Origin: Pseudomonadota bacterium
GTDB taxonomy: Bacteria > Myxococcota > Polyangia > Polyangiales > Polyangiaceae
Assembly (NCBI GenBank): GCA_023419055.1
Contig: JAEZYO010000036.1
Location: forward strand, 1 to 5,744
Reading direction: 5' to 3'
Length of the DNA stretch: 5,744 nt
Shown here: piece by piece, positions 1-5,744 of the stretch
How the letters are laid out: the number at the start of each line of letters is the position of its first letter
Numbering within the stretch: the stretch's first letter is position 1
Notes under the pieces: generated by a model
The model's database searches: none
Told to the model about the DNA's origin: nothing
Seen by the model: the letters and a program-made list of their open reading frames with translations, nothing else
Translations under genes and position numbers: made by a program

Positions 1-1184
1 GTGAAGCCCCGTGCCCGATCCAGTTCGGGGTCCACGCCTATCTGCGCACCAGGTGGGATGCGCACGTTCTTGTCGATGATGGCCTTCTTGATGACCGCGT
101 TCCGGCCGACGTCCACGCCGTGGAGCAGCACCGAGTCCTCGACGGTGGCCCTCGAGTGCACGACCACGCCCGGCGAGAGGATGGAGCGCTTGACCCCCGC
201 GCCCGAGATGATGACTCCGGCGCTGATGAGCGAGTCGACCGCGCTGCCTCGCCGACCGTCCTCGTCGAACACGAACTTCGCGGGCGGGAGCGATCCGAGC
301 GAGGTGTGGATCGGCCACTCGTTGTTGTAGAGGTTGAAGATGGGATGGACGCTGATGAGATCCATCTGCGCCTCGTAGTAGGCGTCGATGGTACCCACGT
401 CGCGCCAGTAGCCGCGGTCGCGCTCGGTGGCGCCCGGCACGCGGTTCTGAGCAAAGTCGTAGACGGAGGCGACGCCCGCGTCCACCAGGCTCGTGATGAT
501 GTTGCCGCCCATGTCGTGGGCGCTGTCCTTGTTCTCGGCGTCGGCGCGCACCGCGTCCACCAGCGTCTGCGTCGTGAACACGTAGTTGCCCATCGAAGCG
601 AAGCAGTAGCCTGGATCACCGGGGATCCCCTCCACCTCGGTCGGCTTCTCCCGGAACTCGGTGATGCGGTTGTTGGGCCCGGCAACCAGGATCCCGAAGC
701 GCGACGCTTCGCTCACCGGGACCTTGATGGCGGCTACGGTGACGCCGGCGCCCGACTCGATGTGCGCCTGGACCATCTGCTCCGCGTCCATGCGGTAGAT
801 GTGGTCCGCGCCGAAGACGCAGATGTAGTCGGGGTTCTCGTCGCCGATCAGGTTCAGGTTTTGATGGATGGCGTCGGCCGAGCCCTCGAACCAGCGCCGG
901 CCGAGCCGCATTTGAGCCGGAACGCTGATCACGTAGTTATTGAAGAGCGGCGACATGCGCCAGGTCTGCGCGATATGTCGGTCGAGGCTGTGGCTCTTGT
1001 ACTGCGTGAGCACGGCGATGCGCAGGTAACGCGCATTCACCAGGTTGCTCAGCGCGAAGTCGACCAGCCGGTAGTTGCCCCCGAAGGGAACCGCGGGTTT
1101 TGCGCGGTCGCGCGTGAGCGGCCAGAGGCGCTTGCCTTCACCTCCAGCCAACACCATTCCGAAAACGACGGGGCGACGTGCCAT
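1..1184 (-). CDS. glgC: Glucose-1-phosphate adenylyltransferase (ADP-glucose pyrophosphorylase), 3' end cut by window edge
   Basis: This cytoplasmic enzyme makes ADP-glucose from ATP and glucose-1-phosphate, the committed step of bacterial glycogen synthesis. I translated the minus strand by hand: 394 residues are present and the frame runs off the left edge without a stop. The N-terminal nucleotidyltransferase signature is clear at residues 12-36 (LAGGEGKRL, then [10 protein letters not shown]). It is followed by DFALSN (42-47), [12 protein letters not shown] (59-70), GSADAI (101-106), [10 protein letters not shown] (124-133), FREKP (177-181, the sugar-phosphate-binding region) and [12 protein letters not shown] (259-270). 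From about residue 310 the protein has the left-handed beta-helix type C-terminal domain (repeated I/V-x-x-S/G-x hexapeptides). The visible end, [10 protein letters not shown], is the conserved near-terminal segment, so only about 10-25 residues should be missing. The ATG at 1184 places the LAGG motif where the family has it. There is no good Shine-Dalgarno. An in-frame GTG nine codons upstream is possible but less likely. Confidence 0.96.
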   Translation of the reverse strand, partial: MARRPVVFGMVLAGGEGKRLWPLTRDRAKPAVPFGGNYRLVDFALSNLVNARYLRIAVLTQYKSHSLDRHIAQTWRMSPLFNNYVISVPAQMRLGRRWFEGSADAIHQNLNLIGDENPDYICVFGADHIYRMDAEQMVQAHIESGAGVTVAAIKVPVSEASRFGILVAGPNNRITEFREKPTEVEGIPGDPGYCFASMGNYVFTTQTLVDAVRADAENKDSAHDMGGNIITSLVDAGVASVYDFAQNRVPGATERDRGYWRDVGTIDAYYEAQMDLISVHPIFNLYNNEWPIHTSLGSLPPAKFVFDEDGRRGSAVDSLISAGVIISGAGVKRSILSPGVVVHSRATVEDSVLLHGVDVGRNAVIKKAIIDKNVRIPPGAQIGVDPELDRARGF

Positions 1185-1254
1185 CGGAGGCGATGCTGCC
1201 CGACCCAGCACGAAAAATGAAGAATTTTGATCGCCTACCGCAAAGCTTGACCGG
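1185..1254 (-). promoter_or_regulatory. 70-bp spacer upstream of glgC with an AT-rich tract; possible glgC promoter
   Basis: This is the only gap between the RCC1-protein gene and glgC. Positions about 1211-1232 are conspicuously AT-rich (GATCAAAATTCTTCATTTTTCG on the minus strand, apart from its ends) in otherwise GC-rich DNA. That is what a sigma-70 -10 region might look like. No hexamer pair is convincing: TTGCGG and TCATTT at 17-bp spacing match the consensus poorly. No Rho-independent terminator with a T-run is visible after the RCC1 gene. So glgC may have its own promoter here, be read from the upstream operon, or both. The call rests on base composition and position only. Confidence 0.25.
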
Positions 1255-2550
1255 TCATTCGAACGCTACGAGCGAAAGCACGCTCCTCCGTTCCGTGTCT
1301 CCCTGACCCAGCTGGCCGCCGTCATTGCTGCCGGAGCAAAAGACCGCGCCGTCGACGCGCACGGCGCAGGTGAAGAAGCGCCCCACCGCAACCGAGCCGA
1401 AGCTCTCGCTGGAAGCCAAGGTAGGCACCTCGCGATCGACCCATTCTCCGTTCGCGAGCTGGCCCTCGTTGCCTCGCCCCCAACAATACAACGCGCCGTC
1501 GCGATCCAGCGCGCAGGAGTGGAACGTGTCGATCGAGATGGCGCTGAAGGCGATCTCCGGCGCGATCGCCGTCGGCACGTCGTACGTCTCGCGATCGCCC
1601 GTGCCGAGGTTCGCGAAGGTGTTGGTGCCCCAGCAGTAGAGCGCGCCGGAGGTATCGATGGCGCACGACGAGTCCTGACCCGCTTGTACGAACCCCCATT
1701 CGGTCGAGTCCCCGACGCGCGTCGGCTCGCGAATCTGATCGAAGGCGTCCGGACCGAGCCCGAGCTGCTCGGCGGTGTTGCGGCCCCAGCAGTAGAGCGC
1801 GCCCGAGTCCCGGATGCCGCACACGTGGCCGTGGCCGGTGTCGATCGCTCGATAGCGCGCCGTGCCCGAAGCGCCGAGGCTCGCCACCTCGATCGGCTCG
1901 AAATAGTTCTCGCCGGGGAAGCCGTCGGACAAACCCATCTGTCCCTCCGTGTTCTCTCCCCAACAGAAGACGCGCTCGTCCACGAGCAGCGCGCAGGTCG
2001 TGTTCGCTTCGGTGATCACGAAGCTTGCCGCTTCTGGCAACGTCACCTGCACCGGGGTCAACGATTCCGGCATCCCCGGCACGCCGAGCTGGCCGACGTC
2101 GTTGGCGCCGAAGCACGAAACCTCACCGCTCGCGTCGAGCGCGCACGAATGCTGGGACCCGCTCGTGGCGCGGATCCACTCCGAGCCCTTTCCGACGCGA
2201 GCTGGGCGGTGGCGATCGTCGGTGTCTCCGGTGCCGAGCTTGCCGCGCGAGCCGCTCCCCCAGCAGTAGAGCGCGCCCTCGCGTGTCGCGCAGACGTGCC
2301 CGCCTCCAGCGTCCAGCGTGACCCCCTCGATCGCCGGCGCGCCGGACTCCCCACCGCTCCCTGCGTTCGGACGACCGCCGTCGCCCGCGTCGGGAACCGA
2401 ATCGCGCCCGCCGCTGCCCGCGACGCCCTTTCCGCCGCTGCCCGCTCCGCCCGCGTCCGGCTCGCCCGCTTCACGCGGTGGAGTGAGAACGCTCACCACG
2501 TCCGTGCAGCCCACGAAGAGCCAGAGCAGCGCTCCGTACGCAGGCCGCAT
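1255..2550 (-). CDS. RCC1-repeat (seven-bladed propeller) probable surface lipoprotein
   Basis: This 431-residue exported protein is built from seven RCC1-type repeats, enough for one beta-propeller. The N-terminus has a short hydrophobic stretch (residues 4-14) ending FVGC, so Cys15 is the probable lipid-attachment site. The lipobox is imperfect because Phe, not Leu, sits at -3. Residues about 26-76 are a low-complexity Gly/Ser/Asp/Ala/Pro linker of the kind seen in myxobacterial surface lipoproteins. Each repeat carries one cysteine pair in a C-x8/9-C(W/F)G pattern: 87/96, 136/146, 186/196, 244/254, 296/306, 346/356 and 395/405 (the last is followed by SG). GQLG-like turns follow. The ATG overlaps the upstream stop by 1 bp (TGATG), and a GAGGTG Shine-Dalgarno lies 8 bases ahead at 2559-2564, so translation is probably coupled. 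RCC1 propellers are mostly protein-interaction platforms. The ligand is unknown. A guanine-exchange role should not be assumed. Confidence 0.9.
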   Translation of the reverse strand: MRPAYGALLWLFVGCTDVVSVLTPPREAGEPDAGGAGSGGKGVAGSGGRDSVPDAGDGGRPNAGSGGESGAPAIEGVTLDAGGGHVCATREGALYCWGSGSRGKLGTGDTDDRHRPARVGKGSEWIRATSGSQHSCALDASGEVSCFGANDVGQLGVPGMPESLTPVQVTLPEAASFVITEANTTCALLVDERVFCWGENTEGQMGLSDGFPGENYFEPIEVASLGASGTARYRAIDTGHGHVCGIRDSGALYCWGRNTAEQLGLGPDAFDQIREPTRVGDSTEWGFVQAGQDSSCAIDTSGALYCWGTNTFANLGTGDRETYDVPTAIAPEIAFSAISIDTFHSCALDRDGALYCWGRGNEGQLANGEWVDREVPTLASSESFGSVAVGRFFTCAVRVDGAVFCSGSNDGGQLGQGDTERRSVLSLVAFE

Positions 2551-3560
2551 CAGAACGCCACCTCGAGCCCGGTCGCCAAAAAGAGCTCCGCGCCGGCGAC
2601 GCCGGTCACTTCGCGAGGCCCCTCGCTCGCCTTGACGGCGATGAGCGGTAGGCCCGCGCCCGCCTGCAAGCTCGCGCGCACCATGCCTCCGACGCGGAGC
2701 CCGAGCGCGGCACGAGAGGTGAGCGCGAAACGCCCCTGATCGTCGGCGACCGCGCCGTCCGCGGCGGTGGCGTCGAACGCCACGCGGAGCGCGCGCGCTC
2801 CCAGTCCGAAATCGAGCGCGAGGCTCGGCGCTTCGAGGAGCGTGACGAGCCCCATCAGCGAGCCTCCGATCGCCGACGCCGCGATGGTGCCGTGCGGAGC
2901 GCGCTCGTCGAGCGCCTTTCGCAGGCCGAGCGTCAACTCGAGCCCGAGAGGGCCGGTGACCGGCACGAACAGCACTCCGTCGGCGCCGAAGTGCGTCTGC
3001 CCCTCGGTGAAATACTCGGTCGCCAGCCGCAAACCGAGGGCAGGTTCATCGAGCGCGCTCTCGATAGCTCGCGGCGCGGACGGCAGGGCGCGCTCGACCG
3101 CGCGGCTCACCTCCGGAGGCGGCGCTTGCGGCGGCGGTTCACGGCGGGAGAGCCTGAGCTCGACCCAACTCGCGCGCAAGAGCTCGTCCGTCGCGACGGC
3201 GAGCGCGAAGGCGCGGCCGTCCTCGGGCAGTCGCCGCAAGTCCACGCTTCGTTCGAGTCGCTTGTCCGTGACCGCGTCCGAGACCTCGATGCCGATCCGC
3301 AAGGGTTCGCTCTCCGAGGATCGCAGCGTGACGCGCGCGACGGGGCGGCCCACCCCCTGCTGCTCGGGGCAAGCGTCGATACCCTGTTCTCGGAGGCCCG
3401 CTCCGAGATCCCCGAGCATCGCGCTCACGAACGCGGGCGTGAACTCACGGCCTTCGAAGTGAAGCTCGACGTAAGGACGGAGCCTGCCGCACGACTCCTC
3501 GGAAGCGCGCGCCGGCAGAGCAACGAACCACAAAGCGACGGCGAGCGCGACCACACGCAT
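2550..3560 (-). CDS. Secreted unknown protein: N-terminal periplasmic-type domain plus beta-barrel-like C-terminal half
   Basis: I do not recognise a named family. The 336-residue protein starts with a clean Sec signal peptide: Arg2, a hydrophobic core at 3-15, and an A-R-A motif predicting cleavage after Ala19. Residues about 22-138 look like a small mixed alpha/beta domain with two cysteines, Cys24 and Cys64, that could form a disulfide. They contain a helix-rich stretch at 41-60, strands around 73-94, and a helical ALAVATDELLRASW segment near 119-132. A proline-rich linker (141-149) follows. From about 174 to the end, alternating hydrophobic and polar strands rich in Gly, Leu and Ala, and a terminal Phe (GLEVAF), suggest an outer-membrane beta-barrel of roughly eight strands. 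The gene sits 26 bp behind the FecR gene and overlaps the RCC1 gene by 1 bp. No Shine-Dalgarno precedes the ATG. The likely role is an envelope partner of the FecR and RCC1 proteins. This is inferred from context only. Confidence 0.85.
   Translation of the reverse strand: MRVVALAVALWFVALPARASEESCGRLRPYVELHFEGREFTPAFVSAMLGDLGAGLREQGIDACPEQQGVGRPVARVTLRSSESEPLRIGIEVSDAVTDKRLERSVDLRRLPEDGRAFALAVATDELLRASWVELRLSRREPPPQAPPPEVSRAVERALPSAPRAIESALDEPALGLRLATEYFTEGQTHFGADGVLFVPVTGPLGLELTLGLRKALDERAPHGTIAASAIGGSLMGLVTLLEAPSLALDFGLGARALRVAFDATAADGAVADDQGRFALTSRAALGLRVGGMVRASLQAGAGLPLIAVKASEGPREVTGVAGAELFLATGLEVAF
2559..2564 (-). promoter_or_regulatory. Shine-Dalgarno (GAGGTG) for the RCC1 protein gene
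   Basis: GAGGTG on the minus strand lies 8 bases before the ATG at 2550, inside the last codons of the upstream gene. It is the best ribosome-binding site in the window. It supports both the chosen start and coupling to the upstream reading frame through the TGATG overlap. Confidence 0.6.
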
Positions 3561-3586
3561 GCTCGACGGGCACTATAGCGGCCGCG

Positions 3587-4594
3587 TCAAGAACCGCCAC
3601 AGCGCTCTGCGATCGCGTCCCGGTGGACCCCGTTCGGGTAGGCCTTGAGGTAGCGCTCTCTCGCGCGGAGGCATTCTCCGCTCCTCCCGAGAGAGTCGTA
3701 AACCCGCACCAGGCGCGCGATGGCATCTTCCCGAAACCCTCCGGGAGTCATCGCCACCGCGCGCTCGAGCGCGCTCGCCGCCCCCGGCAAATCGTTCAGG
3801 CTGTCCATACGCAGGCGCCCGAGCTCGAACGCCGCTAGCCCGGCTCGGCCATCGCTCGGGTAGCGACGCAGCAAAGTTTCGTAGAGCTCCGCCGCGCGCG
3901 CGATGTCGCCGCCACGCCTCATGTCGTTCGCTTCGTCGAAGAGCTCGCGCGCTCCGCTCGCCGATGCGACCGGCTTCGGCTCGGGGCGCTCGGGGCGGGC
4001 GCGCTCCGGCTCGCTGACCACGGGCTTGGGCGCGGGCGGCTCTTCCCGATAAGACTGACCCGCGGAGAGCCGTAGCGGCTCGCTCCTGGTCGGGGTCTTC
4101 ACCTCGACCACGCCGCGCTGAACGCCGACCTCGACCAGCCCCTCGTTGCGGCTCACGCTGAACTTGGTGCCGATCACCTTCACGACGACGTCACCCGCCA
4201 CGACGCTGAAGGCACGCTCGGCGTTCTTGCTCACGTCGCACGTGACGCGGCCGTGCTTGAGCAAGAGCTTCACTGAGTCTTGCTTGCCCTCGACCAGATC
4301 GAGGCGCGTCTCCGGCGCGAGCTCGATGGCGGAGCCGTCGGAAAGCGCCACGTTCGACGCATCAGTGCGGGTTTCGAACGAGGTGGGCTCGAGCGCGACG
4401 CTGGTCGCAGCAGGCAGGCGCGCGGCGTCGAACGCGAACCAGAGCGCGGCGGTGGCCGTGAGCCCGAAAGCGCCGCGGCCGAGCCAAACCAGGCGGCGCG
4501 GCCTCTTGTGCTCGAGGCGCAGGGAGATGTGGCCCCACAGGCGCGTGATGCGCGCCTCCGAAACGTCAGGCTGAATGTAGCGGGCAGCTTCCAT
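3587..4594 (-). CDS. FecR-domain membrane protein with C-terminal TPR-like repeats; candidate regulator of the adjacent ECF sigma factor
   Basis: This 335-residue single-pass protein has a short cytoplasmic N-tail (1-34, containing a TRLWGHI segment and a basic stop KRPRR), one transmembrane helix (about 35-56), and a periplasmic FecR domain (about 70-172). The FecR domain shows the typical LSDGSAIELAPETRL (84-98), LLKHGRVTCDV (111-121), VIGTKFSV (140-147) and VGVQRGVVEV (156-165) pattern. A Pro/Glu/Arg linker (185-208) leads to a helical TPR-like region (about 214-327; ARELFDEANDMRRGGDIARA, AAELYETLLRRYP) resembling the C-terminus of YbgF/CpoB- and BamD-type proteins. FecR proteins act as anti-sigma or signal-relay partners of ECF sigma factors. 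The start lies 10 bp behind the sigma gene, and AGGG at 4603-4606 lies 8 bases before the ATG. The cytoplasmic part is much shorter than the usual FecR anti-sigma domain of about 80 residues, so its control mode may differ. Confidence 0.9.
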   Translation of the reverse strand: MEAARYIQPDVSEARITRLWGHISLRLEHKRPRRLVWLGRGAFGLTATAALWFAFDAARLPAATSVALEPTSFETRTDASNVALSDGSAIELAPETRLDLVEGKQDSVKLLLKHGRVTCDVSKNAERAFSVVAGDVVVKVIGTKFSVSRNEGLVEVGVQRGVVEVKTPTRSEPLRLSAGQSYREEPPAPKPVVSEPERARPERPEPKPVASASGARELFDEANDMRRGGDIARAAELYETLLRRYPSDGRAGLAAFELGRLRMDSLNDLPGAASALERAVAMTPGGFREDAIARLVRVYDSLGRSGECLRARERYLKAYPNGVHRDAIAERCGGS

Positions 4595-4602
4595 CGAATT
4601 TA

Positions 4603-4606
4603 CCCT
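4603..4606 (-). promoter_or_regulatory. Shine-Dalgarno (AGGG) for the FecR gene, overlapping the sigma stop codon
   Basis: AGGG lies 8 bases before the ATG at 4594 and shares bases with the TAG stop of the sigma gene (4605-4607). Ribosomes finishing the sigma factor would be placed at the FecR start. This is consistent with coupled synthesis of a sigma factor and its regulator. Confidence 0.45.
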
Positions 4607-5177
4607 ATCGTCCCTTGAGCCTCTCGAGCCGCGACTCGGCGGAGCGCAGCCGGCGCTTGACCGTCGACACGCTGAGCCCCGTGTACTCCGCGATCTGCGC
4701 GATCTCGAAGCTCTCGACCCTGCGCAGCACGAGCACCACGCGCTCGTCCGCCGGCATCCCCTCGAGGGACCGGTAGAGGGCCCGTAGCTCGAGCGCCACC
4801 TCCGGCGGCGCGGTCGGCGCGATGACCGCGTCCGGCTCGATCGGCTCGGCGCGTCGAATGCCGAGGCGCGTCAACAAACGCTGCCGGCGCAGCCGCTTCG
4901 ATCCCGTCCGCACCACGATCGAGCCCAGCCAGGCGGCAAAAGCCTGAGGGTTCTGCAAGCGACCCAGGTTTTCGAAGGCGTAGAGAAAGGCGTCCTGAAC
5001 CAGGTCGTCCGCGTCCCCGTCCTTCGGCAACATCCGGTAGGCGAGGCCGAGGGCCATGCGCGCGTAGCGCCGAAACAGCGCCTCCTGCGCCCAGCCGTCC
5101 CCGGCGCGGGCCGCAACGACCAAAGCCGCGTCCGTAGGTCCGGAGCCGGACTTGGTAAGCGGTTGGGAGTTGGTCAT
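4605..5177 (-). CDS. ECF-type RNA polymerase sigma factor (sigma-70 family)
   Basis: This 190-residue cytoplasmic protein has the two-domain ECF layout and usual ECF length. Region 2 spans about 30-97: AQEALFRRYARMALGLAYRM, then the core-binding and -10-binding segment DADDLVQDAFLYAFENL at 55-71, then AFAAWLGSIVVRTGSKRLRR. A linker (98-127) leads to region 4 (about 128-186). Region 4 includes LEGMPADERVVLVLRRVES and the helix-turn-helix IAQIAEYTGLSVSTVKRRL (159-177), which should read the -35 element. No extra C-terminal domain is present. It is first in a tight cluster with a FecR-domain gene, the common partner arrangement, so its target probably includes this operon. The ATG at 5177 is chosen because region 2 begins at the normal distance from it. 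No clear Shine-Dalgarno precedes it. The ECF subgroup cannot be assigned by eye. Confidence 0.95.
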   Translation of the reverse strand: MTNSQPLTKSGSGPTDAALVVAARAGDGWAQEALFRRYARMALGLAYRMLPKDGDADDLVQDAFLYAFENLGRLQNPQAFAAWLGSIVVRTGSKRLRRQRLLTRLGIRRAEPIEPDAVIAPTAPPEVALELRALYRSLEGMPADERVVLVLRRVESFEIAQIAEYTGLSVSTVKRRLRSAESRLERLKGR

Positions 5178-5215
5178 GCGCTGCCACTGGCAAGCAGGCC
5201 CTTATTCCAACAGTA
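5178..5215 (-). promoter_or_regulatory. Possible promoter and leader of the sigma/FecR operon
   Basis: On the minus strand TGTTGGAAT reads as an extended -10 element (TGn followed by TGGAAT at 5204-5209, 4 of 6 consensus bases). No good -35 lies 17-18 bases upstream. The embedded GGAAT could instead be an ECF-type -35, which would allow autoregulation. However, no recognisable ECF -10 lies 16-17 bases on, and transcription would then begin almost at the start codon. A short inverted repeat TGCCA-G-TGGCA (5182-5192 on the plus strand) sits just before the ATG. None of these is strong. Confidence 0.25.
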
Positions 5216-5396
5216 CCCTTGCGGTGCTGCCGTAGGCCAAACTTCGTCGCTGCAGTAGCACTGGAAAATGCTGCTCGCCAGGGTGCGGCTATGCCTCACC
5301 AGGAAAGCGCCTTAGGAATCGGGCGCCTCATGGCGAAACGACCAACCGAGAGTGGCACAAAGCCAACGTCCTCGGGTCGGGCGCGCCGCTTCCCCC

Positions 5397-5439
5397 CGCG
5401 CATCTCGCGCATCTCGCGCATCTCGCGCATCTCGCGCAT
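5397..5439. repeat. Perfect 9-bp tandem repeat, about 4.8 copies (unit CATCTCGCG)
   Basis: The unit CATCTCGCG is repeated without a mismatch: four full copies at 5401-5436, plus CGCG before and CAT after. The minus strand reads ATGCGCGAG repeated, which in one frame would be Met-Arg-Glu repeats. The plus strand in one frame would be Arg-Ile-Ser repeats. A perfect array of this unit is a good substrate for replication slippage. It lies in the spacer between atpG and the sigma gene, with no sign that it is translated. Confidence 0.95.
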
Positions 5440-5463
5440 GCGGCTGCCGGCCGTTGACGAAGT

Positions 5464-5488
5464 CGGTGCGCGAGGCGATCGCGCACCG
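5464..5488 (-). terminator. Strong hairpin (10-bp perfect stem, 5-base loop) downstream of atpG
   Basis: On the minus strand CGGTGCGCGA and TCGCGCACCG pair perfectly around the loop TCGCC. It begins 36 bases after the atpG stop. No U-run follows (ACTTCGTC), so it is not a textbook intrinsic terminator. In GC-rich genomes such stems can still end transcription with Rho or protect the mRNA 3' end. An overlapping CCGGC-AC-GCCGG pairing (5486-5497) would compete with its base. Confidence 0.45.
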
Positions 5489-5506
5489 GCACGCCGGGGG
5501 CTCGAG

Positions 5507-5522
5507 CGCGGCGAAAGCCGCG
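5507..5522 (-). terminator. Compact hairpin directly behind the atpG stop codon
   Basis: CGCGGC and GCCGCG form a 6-bp all-GC stem around a 4-base loop, starting one base after the TAG. On the minus strand the loop is TTTC. On the plus strand it is GAAA, a GNRA tetraloop. No T-tract follows. With the larger hairpin at 5464-5488 it makes a tandem hairpin cluster, probably a 3'-end or stability element of the atp transcript. Confidence 0.35.
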
Positions 5523-5523
5523 A

Positions 5524-5744
<221 letters not shown>

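Larger units (their letters stand above)
5178..5523. other. 346-bp intergenic region between atpG and the ECF sigma gene
   Basis: No convincing gene is present. Reading in the minus direction, it holds two GC-rich hairpins right behind atpG (5507-5522 and 5464-5488), a perfect 9-bp tandem repeat (5397-5439), an imperfect hairpin at 5282-5300 (GGTG-GGC / GCC-CACC arms with one internal mismatch and a 3-base loop), and the weak promoter-like sequence next to the sigma start. Open frames exist on both strands across the repeat but lack start-site support or family resemblance. I saw no tRNA, riboswitch or insertion-sequence end. Confidence 0.6.

Noticed and set aside
120..1220. Long plus-strand open frame of 366 codons opposite glgC
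   Set aside because: It is antisense to an unmistakable glgC, has Arg/Val/Asp-heavy composition typical of GC-rich shadow frames, and shows no family motif.
1255..2550. RCC1 protein as a guanine-nucleotide exchange factor
   Set aside because: The export signal and per-blade cysteine pairs indicate an extracytoplasmic location. The fold alone does not imply exchange activity.
1519..2739. Plus-strand open frame of 406 codons opposite the RCC1 gene and the end of the secreted-protein gene
   Set aside because: It spans two real minus-strand genes with intact motifs, and its composition is Arg/Ala shadow-like.
2892..3578. Plus-strand open frame of 228 codons opposite the secreted-protein gene
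   Set aside because: The minus-strand frame has a textbook signal peptide and operon spacing. The plus frame has no features.
5182..5192. Inverted repeat TGCCA-G-TGGCA before the sigma start as an operator
   Set aside because: Five-base arms occur by chance several times in a window this size, and no regulator family is suggested by the sequence.
4600..5193. Alternative minus-strand frame of 197 codons overlapping the sigma gene
   Set aside because: The frame at 4605-5177 carries both sigma regions. The overlapping one is Gly/Arg/Ala-rich noise.
5397..5439. CRISPR-like array
   Set aside because: The units are only 9 bp and directly adjacent with no spacers, so this is a simple tandem repeat.
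5296..5523. In-frame open stretch of 75 codons after the atpG TAG, suggesting read-through
   Set aside because: The atpG ending before the TAG matches the normal family C-terminus, and long open stretches are expected in GC-rich DNA.

Overview
The window is GC-rich, gene-dense bacterial DNA, and every gene I can support lies on the minus strand. The likely source is a myxobacterium (Myxococcota, probably a Polyangia-type lineage). This is inferred from the Gly/Ser/Asp/Ala-rich linker behind a short lipoprotein-like signal, the cysteine-paired RCC1 propeller, the FecR-plus-TPR architecture, and the near-absence of Shine-Dalgarno sequences at several starts. No marker gene proves the taxonomy.

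In transcription order (high to low coordinates) the layout is as follows. The C-terminal end of atpG (ATP synthase gamma subunit) enters at the right edge and stops at 5524. A non-coding spacer of about 346 bp follows, with two GC-rich hairpins just behind atpG, a perfect 9-bp tandem repeat, and weak promoter-like sequence. Next comes a tight four-gene cluster: an ECF sigma factor (4605-5177), a membrane-anchored FecR-domain protein with a TPR-like C-terminus (3587-4594), a secreted unknown protein with a beta-barrel-like C-terminal half (2550-3560), and an RCC1-repeat probable lipoprotein (1255-2550). After 70 bp comes glgC (glucose-1-phosphate adenylyltransferase), complete at its start and cut at its 3' end by the left edge.

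The four central genes have gaps of 10 bp, 26 bp and a 1-bp TGATG stop/start overlap, so they very probably form one operon. Together they look like a cell-envelope signalling module. The sigma factor would be controlled by the inner-membrane FecR protein. The periplasmic or outer-membrane barrel protein and the putatively surface-exposed propeller lipoprotein would be the outer parts or the effectors. This resembles FecI/FecR/FecA signalling but has no TonB-dependent receptor in the window. The wiring is inference from gene order and domains. The flanking genes (atpG, glgC) are housekeeping genes, so the module appears inserted between core metabolic loci. No mobile elements, CRISPR arrays, tRNA or rRNA genes were seen.
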